NCBI GenBank assembly: GCA_004347685.1
Contig: SLTJ01000005.1
Coordinates: 1-64,000 of the forward strand
DNA length: 64,000 nt
Direction: 5' to 3'
DNA from: Clostridia bacterium
Lineage (GTDB): Bacteria; Bacillota; DSM-521; Neomoorellales; SLTJ01
Shown: positions 1-8,441 of the stretch, in pieces
Layout: every line of letters starts with the position of its first letter
Position numbering within the stretch: position 1 is the first letter of the stretch
The notes under the pieces: model-generated
What the model was told of the DNA's origin: nothing
Seen by the model: only the letters and a program-made list of their open reading frames with translations
The model's database searches: none
Translations under genes and position numbers: made by a program

Positions 1-194
1 AGCCGAGTCCAGTACTATTTTTCAAGCTGGCACAGGGTGGCTGAGCAGTTACCTTAATTCTATTCATCCTCAAGCCAGGTTTCTATGAGCTGCATCACAT
101 CCGGGTACCATATCTGGTATGGTTAACCTTCATTTTTTGCTACAGAGGTTGGGAGGGGGCAATACATGTAAGTTGAAGACGGCTGTTGGCGGGC

Positions 195-432
195 TTACCC
201 TCTGCAATAACGTTGGACCACCCCGGCGATAAATGGCTTAAAATCATCGAGGTTCTCCTGGATAATCTTCCAGAGCTCATGGTCATCCACCCGGTCGTAT
301 AAGTGGTCGAGGCGGTTCCGGAAGCGGGCCATCGCTTCGTACGCTGGGAGCATGTCCTCGGGAATAAGGCCGTTTCGGGCCGCAATAATGACAGCTTCCC
401 GGTAAGACTTGGGCAGACCCCTGGAGGTTGAA
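195..432 (-). pseudogene. HepT-like (DUF86/HEPN) toxin, C-terminal fragment
   Basis: On the minus strand an open frame reads as the C-terminal half of a HepT/DUF86 protein and ends at TAA (195-197). It contains RNRLDHLY, which fits the Rx4-6HxY catalytic signature of HEPN RNases, followed by an acidic helix (ENLDDFKPFI) typical of the family end. The N-terminal half is missing, no start codon precedes the homology and no MntA nucleotidyltransferase partner is nearby. Family knowledge: HepT is the toxin of HepT/MntA pairs. I infer a dead remnant. The catalytic motif itself is undamaged. Confidence 0.6.
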
Positions 433-486
433 GTGCAAGGAGAGGCCGGAGCCCCGCAGCCAGCTTTAACTATTTACCAAAGTCCG

Positions 487-1767
487 CTAAGCGCACAGCA
501 CCTGGCCGTAGCCGAAATCGGGCCGCAGCAGCCTATGCTTTAGTCTGGTCACCTTGGCCTTCTTGCGCATCAGGGCGCTGTAGACGCCGGCCTGGCGGAT
601 GTCTCCTACCAGAATAAGACCGACGATGATGTCGTCCTTCAGGACTATCTTCTTGTAAAGATTGTGTTCGGGCCGGTACTCCTTCAGGATTTCGTAGCCG
701 TCACCATCAGCCTGAGCCAGGCCGACAGCTATGGCCGGCACATCGCGAAACTCAACCGCGTTCTGCATGCCGATCATCCCGCCATACTCCCGGGGTATTC
801 CGGCCATGTTATACCCGGCCACCCGGCCCTGAGCCACGGCGTTGGGCCAGATGGGGGTCAGGCCGATACGGCCGCTCACCACATCCTCAGTCTCAGCCAC
901 ATCGCCGCCGGCGTAAACGCCTTCCATACCGGTGGACTGGTATTTATCCACCACTATCCCCAGGTTTACCTTTACCCCAGTTCCCTCCACCAGCCCGGTG
1001 TTAGCCCGGGTGCCGGTGGCCACGATGACCAGCTCGGCCTTGAGATGGTCGCCGTTCTCCAGGATGACGCCCCGACCAGCCTTACCAAAGACCTTTTCCC
1101 AGAGACCCGGGGCCGCGATTTCTTTTATTCCCGCACCCAGGATAAAGCGGATGCCCTCGGCCTGCATTTCCCGCAACAGGATGGCGGCCGCGCATGCGTC
1201 AAACTGCTGCGGCAGGATCTGCGGCATCTTCTCCACCACCGTCACTTCCAGCCCTCGGTGGTACAAGGCCCAGGCTGCCTCCAGACCCACGAAGCCGCCG
1301 CCGATGATCACCGCCCGGCGCGCCCGGCCGGCCTGGGCCAGAATCTTTTTGGCATCCTCCAAAGTGCGCAGCCCGTAGACCCCTTCCCCGGTGATCCCGG
1401 GAACGGGCGGCATAAAGGTGGAACTACCGGTGCTGATAAACAGACGATCGTACTTGAGCCTGGCGCCATTGTCCAGGCGGGCCACCTTTTCTCCGACATC
1501 CAGCCTTACCAGGTTGCGGGCCACGATGGTGTCCGCGGTGGCGCCGCAGATGGCCACGTCGGTCTTTTTGGTGATACGGCAAGGACCATGGCTACACAAC
1601 TGGCAGCATACCCCCTGCATGCCAAAACCGCACTGCGGCTGCTGCGCCTCGTAGCGGTCGAAGATGGTGGCCAATCCCATGGCCCGCGTCCGGTCATACA
1701 TTTCATTGGTGCTGCGGTGGGCCGAAACGCAGGTTCCCTGGGCACTGCAAGCGGAACAACTCGTCAT
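487..1767 (-). CDS. Chimeric ORF: CooS N-terminus fused to CODH-associated FAD/NAD oxidoreductase
   Basis: This 426-codon open frame joins residues 1-89 of the CO dehydrogenase encoded at 19071 to residues 83-419 of the oxidoreductase encoded at 21639. The junction is at about 1500 and is in frame. A parental segment equal to 2547 bp (849 codons), including the rest of cooS and all of cooF, is absent. The N-terminal piece keeps the cysteines of the CooS B and D clusters (CGFGMQGVCC, CSHGPC) but lacks every C-cluster ligand. The C-terminal piece keeps the NAD-type GGGFVGLEAA motif and the late AGGD FAD motif but has lost the N-terminal FAD Rossmann loop. The junction shows short homology (AAGG-N-TGG in both parents). 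The start ATG has the same GGGGGAG Shine-Dalgarno site as cooS, and CRP-like sites remain upstream. It may be expressed, but cannot act as a CO dehydrogenase and probably not as a normal flavoenzyme. Confidence 0.85.
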   Translation of the reverse strand: MTSCSACSAQGTCVSAHRSTNEMYDRTRAMGLATIFDRYEAQQPQCGFGMQGVCCQLCSHGPCRITKKTDVAICGATADTIVARNLVRLDVGEKVARLDNGARLKYDRLFISTGSSTFMPPVPGITGEGVYGLRTLEDAKKILAQAGRARRAVIIGGGFVGLEAAWALYHRGLEVTVVEKMPQILPQQFDACAAAILLREMQAEGIRFILGAGIKEIAAPGLWEKVFGKAGRGVILENGDHLKAELVIVATGTRANTGLVEGTGVKVNLGIVVDKYQSTGMEGVYAGGDVAETEDVVSGRIGLTPIWPNAVAQGRVAGYNMAGIPREYGGMIGMQNAVEFRDVPAIAVGLAQADGDGYEILKEYRPEHNLYKKIVLKDDIIVGLILVGDIRQAGVYSALMRKKAKVTRLKHRLLRPDFGYGQVLCA

Positions 1768-1953
1768 TTTTTCTCCCCCTCCGTCAGAAAACATTCTGTG
1801 TCGTACTGGCAGCCGGCCTGGCCGTAGTCCGGCCCGCGCGTTAGACGTACCCGACGGTCACACAGACGCTCTGCCATGCCCCGGCGGGCCAAAGCCAGAA
1901 AGGCGGCCGGCTTCCTCGCTGCTTCAATCCTACCGCCGCCACCATGACAAAAC

Positions 1954-1992
1954 TATGATGCAGTTCACACTCTAACTGTGACTTTCATCACG
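1954..1992 (-). promoter_or_regulatory. Tandem CRP-type sites upstream of the chimera
   Basis: Two TGTGA-N6-TCAYR-like palindromes lie at 1977-1992 (TGTGACTTTCATCACG on the plus strand) and 1954-1969 (TGTGAACTGCATCATA on the minus strand), 23 bp centre to centre. The pair of sites upstream of cooS has the same spacing. A TAGGAT -10-like hexamer follows the nearer site by 21 bp in both loci. The layout is conserved although the sequence around it has diverged. Binding by the CRP-like protein of this window is an inference. Confidence 0.55.
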
Positions 1993-2008
1993 CACTCTGG
2001 CTGCCATC

Positions 2009-2950
2009 AGCCATAAGGGGACCTGCGGCCGGTGCGCTATCAAGATCAAAGAGGGCAAGGTACGAACCCGGGAAGGAAACATCGGTGCCCGCCTGCGGCG
2101 TACCGGCCACGTGCTCGCCTGCCAGACTTTGGTGGAAGGCGATGTGCTGGTCGAGGTGCCCAGGGACTCCCGGCTGGACGAACACCCGGTGCTCCTGGCC
2201 CGCCGGGCGGAGAGCGGAGAATTGGCGGAAAAGGAGCTCGACCTCCTGGAAGGCTAGGCCTTTGATCCCCTGGGCCGGAAAGTGTACGTGGAGCTTCCAC
2301 CCCCTTCCATAACGGCACATGCCACTGATCTCAGCCGGCTGGAGATCGATCTGCGGAAAAGGGTTCAGGCCGGCCACTTCCATATCGGCCTCAATAACCT
2401 GCGGCGGCTGGCCGAAGTGGTGCGGGCCGGCGACTGGAAGGTTACCACCACCCTGGCCCACATGGACGGGTTTACCGAGATAGTGAACCTGGAGCCAGGC
2501 CGTTCCCCGGGCCGGGCCTACGGCCTAGCCATTGACATCGGAACCACTACAGTAGTCGTTTATCTGGTGGACCTGGCTACCGGGGCCAGGGTGGACCAGC
2601 GTGGCGGGTACAACAAGCAGGCCCGCTACGGCGACGACGTTATCTCTAGAATGATCCACGCTACCGAAAACGGCGGGTTAAATGAGCTGCTCGCGGCGGT
2701 GATTGCTACTATAAACGAGCTAGTAGAGAAGCTGGTCCAGCGTAACGGGATCGCCAAGAGCGATGTTTGCGTTGCCGTATCGAAGCCTGCCGTCTTTCCC
2801 GGTATCCAAAGCCTGCTAAAGACCGTGCAAATGGATGTAAATGATATTGACCGGGTCCTGATTGCCGGCGGCTTTGGCAACTACCTGAATATCCGGGATG
2901 CAATTCAGATCGGGTTGCTGCCGGACCTGCCGGCGCCAGCCGGAAACTAA
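2009..2950 (+). pseudogene. Decayed copy of the ASKHA/RACo corrinoid-activator gene
   Basis: This is a damaged paralogue of the intact gene at 9285-11189, with about 80 percent amino-acid identity by eye where both exist. Homology starts at the ferredoxin cysteine region (GTCGRCAIKI), so about the first 40 residues are gone. A TAT-to-TAG change at about 2255 stops the frame in the linker (LEG-stop-AFDP). The following frame restores the ASKHA phosphate motif DIGTTTVVVYLVD. About 220 residues are then missing: sequence near RNGIAKSDV jumps to FPGIQSLLKTVQ. The frame ends early after GLLPDLPA. It lies divergent to the chimeric coo gene, with the CRP-like sites between them. No functional product is expected. 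Confidence 0.85.
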
Positions 2951-3089
2951 ACTTGTCCGAAGTGTTGGCCTCCCGCTCGGCAGTGGAAGTACGCCCCAGA
3001 GCGGAATTTCCGCCTGTTTCGTCCGGCATCTATTGTCCCTCCTGAACGTCTTGTTGGCTTTCCTGGCCGGCCTGCCGGAGCGGCTGTGG

Positions 3090-4133
3090 CCAGGTGGCAG
3101 TGCCAGCGCCGGTCCCGGCCAAAAGGGGTGACGTTGCGCTCGGCCACCAGGGCCCGGGAGATCAGGTCGGCCAGCTCCGCCTCCACCGGCGTGCCGCCGG
3201 GCCGCGGCAGCTCCACCTTCACCACCCCCATCAGCGGGTAGTCCAGCTCCCGCTGCTCCCGCAGCCGCACGTACCAGAAGGCTACTTTGCCGTTGTAAGC
3301 ACTGAAGGCGGCCGTCCGGTGGGCGTGAGGCAGGCCGGCCAGGATGGCGGTAACGTCCCGGCGGTCCTCACCCCGGCCCCGGGACCTGCGGCCTAAGTAA
3401 AACTGCGGGTCCTTACGGAACGACTTGGCCACCCCGACAAGATACCGGCTCTCCACAAACTCGTCCAGCTTTACCGCGCCGTCTAGGATCAGCCAGTTGT
3501 GCGCGTCGCGAGAGCCATCCGTGGCCCTGATCATTTCGATCTCCAGTTCGTGCATGCGGTGCCTGGCTTTGGCCCCGGCTTTGTTACGCAGGTCGCCTTC
3601 CTGCTCACCCCGGTTCAAGGCATGGGCTTTACCAACGTCGTGGAGCTCGACGAGCCCGTCTGCCCGGTGAAAGCGTTCCAACTGGTGCCAGACGCGTCCG
3701 AAATTCCCCTCGCCCCTTTGGGGAGTAGGAGCAACACCTTGTATTTGCTGGCCAGCACCCGGAGGTTACCATCGGGCCGGCGTTCGATCACGGCCGCGCC
3801 CACCTGGGCCAGCTCAATGGGGAAGGAACGGTTCCCTTCAATACCTGTGGCCAGGAAATAGGTGCGGATGCTGCCGTCAATGAAGAACCGGTAGAAGGGC
3901 TGCTCGATGCGGGGCAGTGGAGGCGTGGGCCGGTAAAGGGAGGTCAGGCTGGGTGTCGGCGTCTCGGCAAAGGCCGTTACTTCTCCCATCTCCCGGTTGA
4001 TCAGGGCATCCTCTAGCTCGTCAGGGTCTGGATGCAGGTAGTCTTCCACCGCCTTCCCGGCCGCCGGTAGCACGCCTATGTTGTCGGCCAACACTTCCAG
4101 TACCGGCGTTAATTCGGCCAGGGGATTGGGCAC
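3090..4133 (-). pseudogene. NurA-domain nuclease-like gene, frameshifted and truncated
   Basis: Two overlapping minus-strand frames make one protein. The first (from 4133) contains FYRFFIDGSIRTYFLATG, which fits the first acidic motif of NurA nucleases. The second contains NWLILDGAVKLDEF, a second acidic motif, and continues to PFGRDRRWHCHL. The switch of frame falls at a GGGG run on the coding strand (plus 3706-3709), so one lost G would explain it. Homology ends at about 3100, before the usual C-terminus. NurA partners the HerA helicase in DNA-end processing, and no herA is seen here. A sequencing error could explain the frameshift but not the truncation. Confidence 0.55.
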
Positions 4134-4250
4134 GAGTATTACCCCCTAGATTTCACAGACCATCACCATGTAGATAATTTCTGCGCAGGCGGAGGAAAGT
4201 CCTGCCACAGCGGGAGGTCAAAAGTAATCCAGGCCCATCTTATTTTTGTG

Positions 4251-4279
4251 TTGACTTTGGCGGGTTCATATGCTATGAG
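4251..4279 (+). promoter_or_regulatory. Possible sigma-A promoter
   Basis: TTGACT and TATGAG are separated by 17 bp. The predicted start falls at the ATG of the transposase fragment, leaving no leader, so this may be chance or a promoter joined to the fragment by rearrangement. Confidence 0.3.
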
Positions 4280-4285
4280 AGTGGC

Positions 4286-4566
4286 ATGTACATCCGCAAG
4301 ACCGTCCGCAAGGGCAAAAAAGGAAAGAATACGTCAACTACCTATTGATGAAGTCCATGGCTACAAGGGGCCAAGGCAAAGGACGATCTGTTTCCCTGGG
4401 CAGCTTGGAGCCCGGCCCGCCGGAGCAGTGGTATGCCCTGGCAAAGAAGCTGGAGGCCGCCCTGGCCGGCCAGCTCTCTTTGGAAGATCTAGATCCTCGC
4501 GTTGAGGAGATTGTGGCGAAGGCAGGAAGGCGAGGCGGCAAGCGGCAACGGAGCAGGGCGAAGTAG
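4286..4566 (+). pseudogene. IS1634/IS4-type transposase, N-terminal fragment
   Basis: The start MYIRKTVRKGKKGK matches the N-terminal beta region of IS1634-group transposases. The frame then shifts in an A-rich run near 4312-4325 and continues as SLGSLEPGPPEQWYALAKKL and DPRVEEIVAKA, typical of the region just after it. The frame ends at TAG 4564-4566. The DDE catalytic domain is absent. It is a short, inactive insertion-sequence remnant lying head to tail with the SMR remnant. Confidence 0.6.
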
Positions 4567-4577
4567 TGGAGGTTCGT

Positions 4578-4741
4578 ATGATGAAATATTGGTTGTTGCT
4601 CCTGGCGGCAATTCTTCTAGAAGTATGCGGCACCACTTCGATGAAACTTTCATCTTCTACTTTCGCGAACCTGTGACTTTCCCGCGAATTGTCGCCTTTG
4701 GCGTGATTATAGCCGGCGTAATCATGTTGCGCCTGAGTTAA
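4578..4741 (+). pseudogene. Small multidrug resistance (SMR) transporter with internal deletion
   Basis: The gene starts MMKYWLLLLAAILLEVCGTT, the first helix of SMR transporters with the essential membrane glutamate (LLEVCGT). After MKLS the sequence jumps out of frame to FREPVTFPRIVAFGVIIAG, the fourth SMR helix, and ends VIMLRLS at TAA 4739-4741. Helices 2 and 3, about 55 residues, are missing. Both gene ends are clean. Its stop overlaps the end of the opposing HD-GYP gene by 4 bp. It cannot make a transporter. Confidence 0.7.
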
Positions 4742-5529
4742 TGGCAGGTAAGCGGAAGTTGGGCCAGCTCCGTCCAGGGAAGCTCGAGCCATTTCACAGC
4801 CAGTTCCGGGTCAAACTGGCTCCCTGCCCCGCGCCGCACTTCCTCCAGGGCCACTTCCAGCGGCAAGGCTTTCCGGTAGGGCCGGTCTGTGGTCATGGCG
4901 TCGAAGCTGTCAGCCAGGGCGATGACCCTGGCCCCAAGGGAAATCTCCTCGCCCTTGAGGCCGTCCGGGTAACCGCCCCCGTCGTAGCGCTCGTGATGGT
5001 GCTTGATCCATGGAATCAGTTCCCGCAAGGGGGCCAGAGGCGCCAGGATGCGGGCCCCGATCAGGGGATGTTCCTTGATGAGGGCGAATTCCTCGGGACT
5101 CAGGCGGCCAGGCTTGTTCAATACTTCCTCCCGCACCCCGATTTTCCCCAGGTCATGGAGGGAGGCGGCCAGGCGGAGGTTTTCAATAAACCCGTCTTCC
5201 AGCCCCAGGCCGGCAGCCAGGCGGACGGCGTACTTGGCCACCCGGCCAGAATGACCGCGGGTGTACCGGTCCTTGGCCTCCAGGGTACGGGCCAGGGCTT
5301 CCATGGCCGCCAGGAACATTTCCTGGTTTTCCTGCCGGGCCGCTTCCAGTTCCTTGACCCGGGCCCGCAGCACCTGGTAAAGTTCCTCCATTTCCTGGAT
5401 ATGAATTAAAAGCAGCCGCTCCTTGGCCGCAGCCACGGCGCGGGTTTCCTCCAGCTCCAGCCGGTGCGAATCCTCCGGCTGCCCCGGTACCTGGTATCTC
5501 CGGCGCATCCTGATAATTTTGCGCACCAC
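4738..5529 (-). CDS. HD-GYP domain protein (putative cyclic-di-GMP phosphodiesterase)
   Basis: The 263-residue protein has a charged N-terminal coiled coil (about residues 25-75) and then a complete HD-GYP domain. Visible are the HD pair (SLHDLGKIG), the HHHERYDGGGYPDGLKG signature and the late DSFDAMTTDRPYR motif. No membrane segment or receiver domain is present, so it should be cytoplasmic. HD-GYP proteins hydrolyse cyclic di-GMP. The input may come from the V4R protein encoded 12 bp upstream in the same direction. The start is one of two adjacent GTG codons behind GAGAGGGTG. It looks intact, unlike most of its neighbours. Confidence 0.8.
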   Translation of the reverse strand: MVRKIIRMRRRYQVPGQPEDSHRLELEETRAVAAAKERLLLIHIQEMEELYQVLRARVKELEAARQENQEMFLAAMEALARTLEAKDRYTRGHSGRVAKYAVRLAAGLGLEDGFIENLRLAASLHDLGKIGVREEVLNKPGRLSPEEFALIKEHPLIGARILAPLAPLRELIPWIKHHHERYDGGGYPDGLKGEEISLGARVIALADSFDAMTTDRPYRKALPLEVALEEVRRGAGSQFDPELAVKWLELPWTELAQLPLTCH

Positions 5530-5541
5530 CTATCACCCTCT

Positions 5542-5991
5542 CTAAAAAAGAAACACCTCAAACTGGCAATAGGGGTCACCGTTGCTCACGCCCTTGGTTT
5601 GGGTAGACTTGGCCCGCCGTTGCATTATCTTTTCCAGGGCCCCGGCGATCAGGCCGCTCTCGAAGTGACAGACGAGCTGGCCGATGTTGGGAAGACCTGA
5701 ACACGTCATACACTCCCACACCCGCACGATAAGGTTACTGGTATCTACCCGCTCCAGTTCTGGAACGCCGATCTTTTGCTTCTCCAAGAACCTCAGGAAC
5801 TCGTCGCTCGTGGCCAGCGGGAGCTGCCGGCCCACCGCTTTGCCAGCCATATACAGGGTAGGCCCGGTGCTGTCGCCCAGGATTTCCTGCATCCCTACCA
5901 GCCGCAGGATGCGAAAGGTGGAGATGGGCACCTCCTGGCCCAGACGCGGCCGCGCTGGGTCACCTATTTGCGCCAGAGTAAGTCTTTCCAC
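5542..5991 (-). CDS. V4R (4-vinyl reductase) domain protein
   Basis: The 149-residue protein has the V4R pattern in its C-terminal half: VWECMTCSGLPNIGQLVCHF followed by a GLIAGALE helix and a final DPYCQFEVFLF strand. V4R domains are small-molecule or metal-binding sensor modules; the two cysteines of CMTC could bind a ligand or zinc. It starts at GTG behind GGGGGGAG and is followed after 12 bp by the HD-GYP gene, so the two probably form a sensor and cyclic-di-GMP output operon. Ligand unknown. It appears intact. Confidence 0.7.
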   Translation of the reverse strand: MERLTLAQIGDPARPRLGQEVPISTFRILRLVGMQEILGDSTGPTLYMAGKAVGRQLPLATSDEFLRFLEKQKIGVPELERVDTSNLIVRVWECMTCSGLPNIGQLVCHFESGLIAGALEKIMQRRAKSTQTKGVSNGDPYCQFEVFLF

Positions 5992-6166
5992 GCTGCTCCC
6001 CCCGTTCTGTTCAAGTCTTCAGGCATCATTCCCCGGCACATCCGCCCGCCGGCAAACCCCATGCCGGGGAGAGATGGGGGGCTTCCTGGATGTAGCTTAC
6101 CAGCCTTTGCCTCCTGTGGCTGTGATGCATGATACAATTTCACCGACAGAGGTAGCAGCAGGTGTT

Positions 6167-6470
6167 CTACCAGAGGGGTGGGAAAAAGCGGTGGGTAACT
6201 AATTGGTCAAAGAGGATCAGGAGGCCGAGAGCCCATACGTAGAAACTGAAGGCGCGCATGTTGCTGCGGGTCAGGAGGTGAATCATGAAACGGATGGCCA
6301 GGTAGCCGCTGGCACCTGGCTACCACCCCTAAAAGGGCCGGGAGCAAAGGCAGGGAGGAGCCGGCCGCTGCCGGCAGGTCGCGCAACTCCACCAGCCCGG
6401 CCCCCAGGATGGCCAGGTGCAGGAGCACGTCAAAAAGCAGGGCTGCTTCTTCCAGCCCAAAAAGCCGCTG
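6167..6470 (-). pseudogene. uppP remnant with internal deletion and frameshifts
   Basis: This is a damaged second copy of the UppP gene found intact at 17582-18394. The C-terminal end (FDQLVTHRFFPPLW, stop TAG at 6167-6169) and the ILGAGLVELRDLPAAA segment are recognisable but in different frames. The segment near LAILGAGL is then joined to sequence matching the parental N-terminal third (a run ending with CCCAAAAAGCCGCTG). About 400 bp are missing, with TGGCC present at both parental break sites. It is nonfunctional. Confidence 0.7.
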
Positions 6471-7296
6471 GCATGTGCGCCAGCCAGACCGGCTTTACGC
6501 CTACGCCTTCTTTGAAGGCTTTCCGTATGACGGCTTCAATTATTTTCCAGTACGGAAAGTTCGCCGCCGTCCGGTTGAACTTCTTATTCGTGTCCAGCCG
6601 GTCTTTGCCAAAATCCAGATCCTCTACCGCCAGGGGTTTGCCCAAGGTCTTGGCTATACCTACCACCACTTGGGTCAGCACGCCGATAAAATAGGTGCGC
6701 CGGTCCCCCCGGCTGTAGGCCAGTTCCGGCATCTTGATGTATAGAAACCCATTCGGGTGTACCGCGACCTGAAACTCTTCCGAACTTGAGCAGCGCTTTC
6801 GGGTAAGGGACCGCGAAGCCTTCCGGCCACGGCTCCGGCTGGCCGGTGTAACCCACGTTGGCCAGGGCCGCGCCGTCCGGGTTAGCGTCCACCCCCAGGT
6901 AGCCCAGGTTGGGGTCGGTAATAACCTGCGGGGCCTCCACGGCAAAGGTAATGTGCGCCCGGTAACGGTTATCACGCCCCTTGATCAGTTCCACAGTGTA
7001 GGGGGCTCCCGTGAGAAGCAGTTCCCACACTCCCAACCGGTGCTTCTCTGGCACCCAGAGCCGGCCCTCTACCCGGGGCGCTCTGGCCATCGCCGGTCGC
7101 CCTTTGCTGTCTGTGCCGGTCTGTCTCGACAGGTGAGAAATAGCGATCGATAAGGCGAACTTACCGTTCTGGTAGCTTATCCGGAGGTTCGGGTTGCCGT
7201 CCTTGGTTTCATCCCCCCAGCTTCTTTTTGGCCCGCGCCAGCTTGGCCCGAGACTCCTCGATCTCCAGGGCCAGCAATTCTTTCTGCAGGAGGGTG
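6471..7296 (-). pseudogene. TnpB-like (IS605 OrfB family) transposase-associated nuclease, broken
   Basis: Across several minus-strand frames the sequence reads as an IS605 OrfB/TnpB-like protein: an upstream helical part (LLQKELLALEIEESRAKL), VEGRLWVPEKHRLGVWELLL, the first RuvC motif GYLGVDANPDG, then after a shift near 6780 the second RuvC motif LAVEDLDFGKD and NFPYWKIIEAVIRKA. The C-terminal zinc-ribbon and last RuvC aspartate are absent: homology stops at KPVW, where the uppP remnant begins. The upstream end stops where the IS701 fragment starts. Inactive. Confidence 0.6.
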
Positions 7297-7302
7297 CCCA
7301 AT

Positions 7303-7977
7303 ATGATCTTGCATCAGCCGGACTGGAACCCGGGACTGCTGGCGGAGATCGGCCTGAACGCCGAAGAGGTGGAACAACTCGGAACCCTGTTGGACGAATA
7401 TCTGGCCTATTTCCAGGACTGTTACCAGCGCCGCGAACAACAAGAACACGGGGAGACGTTTGTCAAAGGCCTCTTGAGCGATCTGGACCGCAAATCCATC
7501 GAGCCCATTGCCTTGCGCTATGAGGGTGAGAAGGCGGTCCGACCGATGCAGTTTTTCTTCCAGCGTTCCCCTTGGGACGAGCAGAAGATGCTCCAATTGT
7601 ACCAAAAGCGCCTTGCTTCCATGGTGAATGACCCGGACGGGATGATTACCGTGGACGGGTCCGACTTCCCCAAAAAGGGCACCCATTCGGTAGGAACGAG
7701 TCGCCAGCATTGCGGCATCCTGGGCAAGACGGACAACTGCCAGGCCGGTGTCTTCATCGGTTACTCCGGGGCACATGGTTACGGCCTGGTGGACCGGCGG
7801 CTCTACTTGCCCCAGAAGTGGTTTGACGAAGATCACAAGGCCCTGCGCGAGCGCTGTGGTGTGCCTGAGGATGTCACCTTTGCTACCAAGCAGCAGGGTT
7901 TAGCTGTCAAAGAACCGCCCCGGATCTTCTCCATTAACCCGTCCGGGAAGAAGGAGGCTCTAGTAACACGCGGCTAA
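7303..7977 (+). pseudogene. IS701-family transposase, N-terminal half
   Basis: From ATG 7303 the frame resembles the N-terminal half of IS701-type DDE transposases: VKGLLSDLDRKSIEPIAL, the first catalytic aspartate region TVDGSDFPKKGTHSVG, then LGKTDNCQAGVFIGY and GLVDRRLYLPQKWF. Homology fades after about residue 200. The remaining 25 codons do not fit, and the frame stops at 7977, so the rest of the DDE domain is lost. It abuts the TnpB-like remnant, so one probably inserted into the other or they were joined by deletion. Confidence 0.65.
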
Positions 7978-8441
7978 AACTGCAAGTCCCGGACACCTTT
8001 GGCGCCAAGGCGTTCGGGCTACTGTTTACCTATGGACTGTCGAACTCTACTGTCTGATGAAGTCATTATACCACGGGCCAGAAGCTGGGAAAAGAAGAAT
8101 CCGCGTTGACAGGGGCGAAGGTGCCCCACCTGATCGCACCCCGTTGTGCTTCCGGTAGTCCTTCTGGTATAATGGCCATGATGAAGGAGGGAGGTAGAGG
8201 TACGCAAGGAACTGGCCGGTGAAAAGGCCCTCCTCGACCACTCCCTGCAGGCGGCTGGCGTGCTGTTTTGCCGCTAGCTATCGCGTGACGCCGGAGCCTC
8301 AGCGGGTGTTGCCACTATATCTGGTGGCTCTCGTACTTTAGTTCCTCCACTTCGCTCTTGAATAGGCTAACCGAGCCTTTTTACTCGGACGGCTTTGGAA
8401 CCACGCCCCAAAGAAGAAGTTCAGGAGGGAGACATGCCCGG
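7978..8441. other. Intergenic stretch with no gene recognised
   Basis: I find no protein of convincing length here. A sigma-A-like promoter (TTGTGC, 18 bp, TATAAT) lies at 8144-8173 on the plus strand, followed by an unassigned short frame (RKELAGEKALLDHSLQAAG) that stops at about 8276. It may be the residue of another broken gene. Confidence 0.35.

Noticed and set aside
664-1827. A 387-codon plus-strand frame over the chimera
   Set aside because: It is the antisense shadow of the coo chimera. The same frame appears opposite the intact oxidoreductase (21444-22721), and the sense strand has the known families.
4175-4220. GGAGGAAAGTCC, like the start of RNase P RNA
   Set aside because: Only this short block matches. 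The rest of the RNase P core is absent.
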